14,001 bases of DNA from Fidelibacterota bacterium (GTDB lineage Bacteria; Fidelibacterota; UBA8477; JABMPR01): positions 1 through 14,001 of the forward strand of contig JAUVDF010000009.1 in the NCBI GenBank assembly GCA_030595455.1. The letters are read 5' to 3'. A program made the position numbers and the translations under genes. Positions 13,999-14,001 of this stretch are shown piece after piece. The notes under the pieces were generated by a model that saw nothing but the letters and a program-made list of their open reading frames with translations, was not told the origin of the DNA and searched no databases. Every line of letters starts with the position of its first letter. Within the stretch, counting starts at the first letter, position 1.

Positions 13999-14001
13999 AT
14001 G
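13999..14001 (+). CDS. Start codon of the next gene (runs off right edge)
   Basis: The window ends with ATG preceded at a 5-base spacing by GAGGAG (13988-13993), a strong ribosome binding site. Only the start codon is visible, so the product cannot be named. It is on the same strand as the transporter-NTPase gene, 145 bp downstream. Confidence 0.6.

Overview
This looks like a bacterial chromosome fragment from a member of the FCB group, perhaps Candidatus Marinimicrobia. The support is a large TonB-dependent receptor with an N-terminal carboxypeptidase-regulatory-like domain, a following DUF4249-like lipoprotein, acidic D-x-N-G-x-G loops in both, and A+T-rich intergenic DNA made of short degenerate repeats. 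The phylum is inference. I see no phage, IS, CRISPR, tRNA or rRNA signal.

Layout. Left edge (minus strand): the first 47 codons of galE, then a glutaryl-CoA dehydrogenase-type acyl-CoA dehydrogenase. About 350 bp of repeat-rich DNA follows, then fetA-fetB on the plus strand (ABC exporter, probably iron). fetB converges on a small PC4-like gene with overlapping stop codons. Minus-strand housekeeping and stress genes follow: an Spx/ArsC-like protein, and nth (endonuclease III) apparently coupled to an acylphosphatase that starts with GTG. epmA (EF-P lysyl ligase type) diverges from nth and its 3' end overlaps the convergent lipoprotein gene by 31 bp.

The centre (6.1-9.6 kb, minus) is a two-gene outer-membrane operon, TonB-dependent receptor then lipoprotein. 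Next to it is an ECF sigma factor gene translationally coupled to a small two-helix membrane protein (probable anti-sigma factor), with a divergent DUF6249-like membrane protein gene. By eye, the sigma operon, the DUF6249-like gene and the receptor operon share an RpoE-type promoter (G/C)AACA(T/A)T-N14/15-GTC(T/A)AA(C/T). This suggests that the sigma factor controls itself and its neighbours.

Right end: a rubrerythrin gene (minus) shares a bidirectional terminator with the sigma operon. Then comes a plus-strand leader with strong folding potential and a 12-codon upstream ORF whose stop overlaps the start of a 573-aa protein. That protein appears to join an ECF-transporter S-like membrane domain, a T-like membrane domain and a THEP1-type P-loop NTPase. 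This fusion plus its leader is the most unusual item here. The last three bases are the ATG of another gene with a good ribosome binding site.
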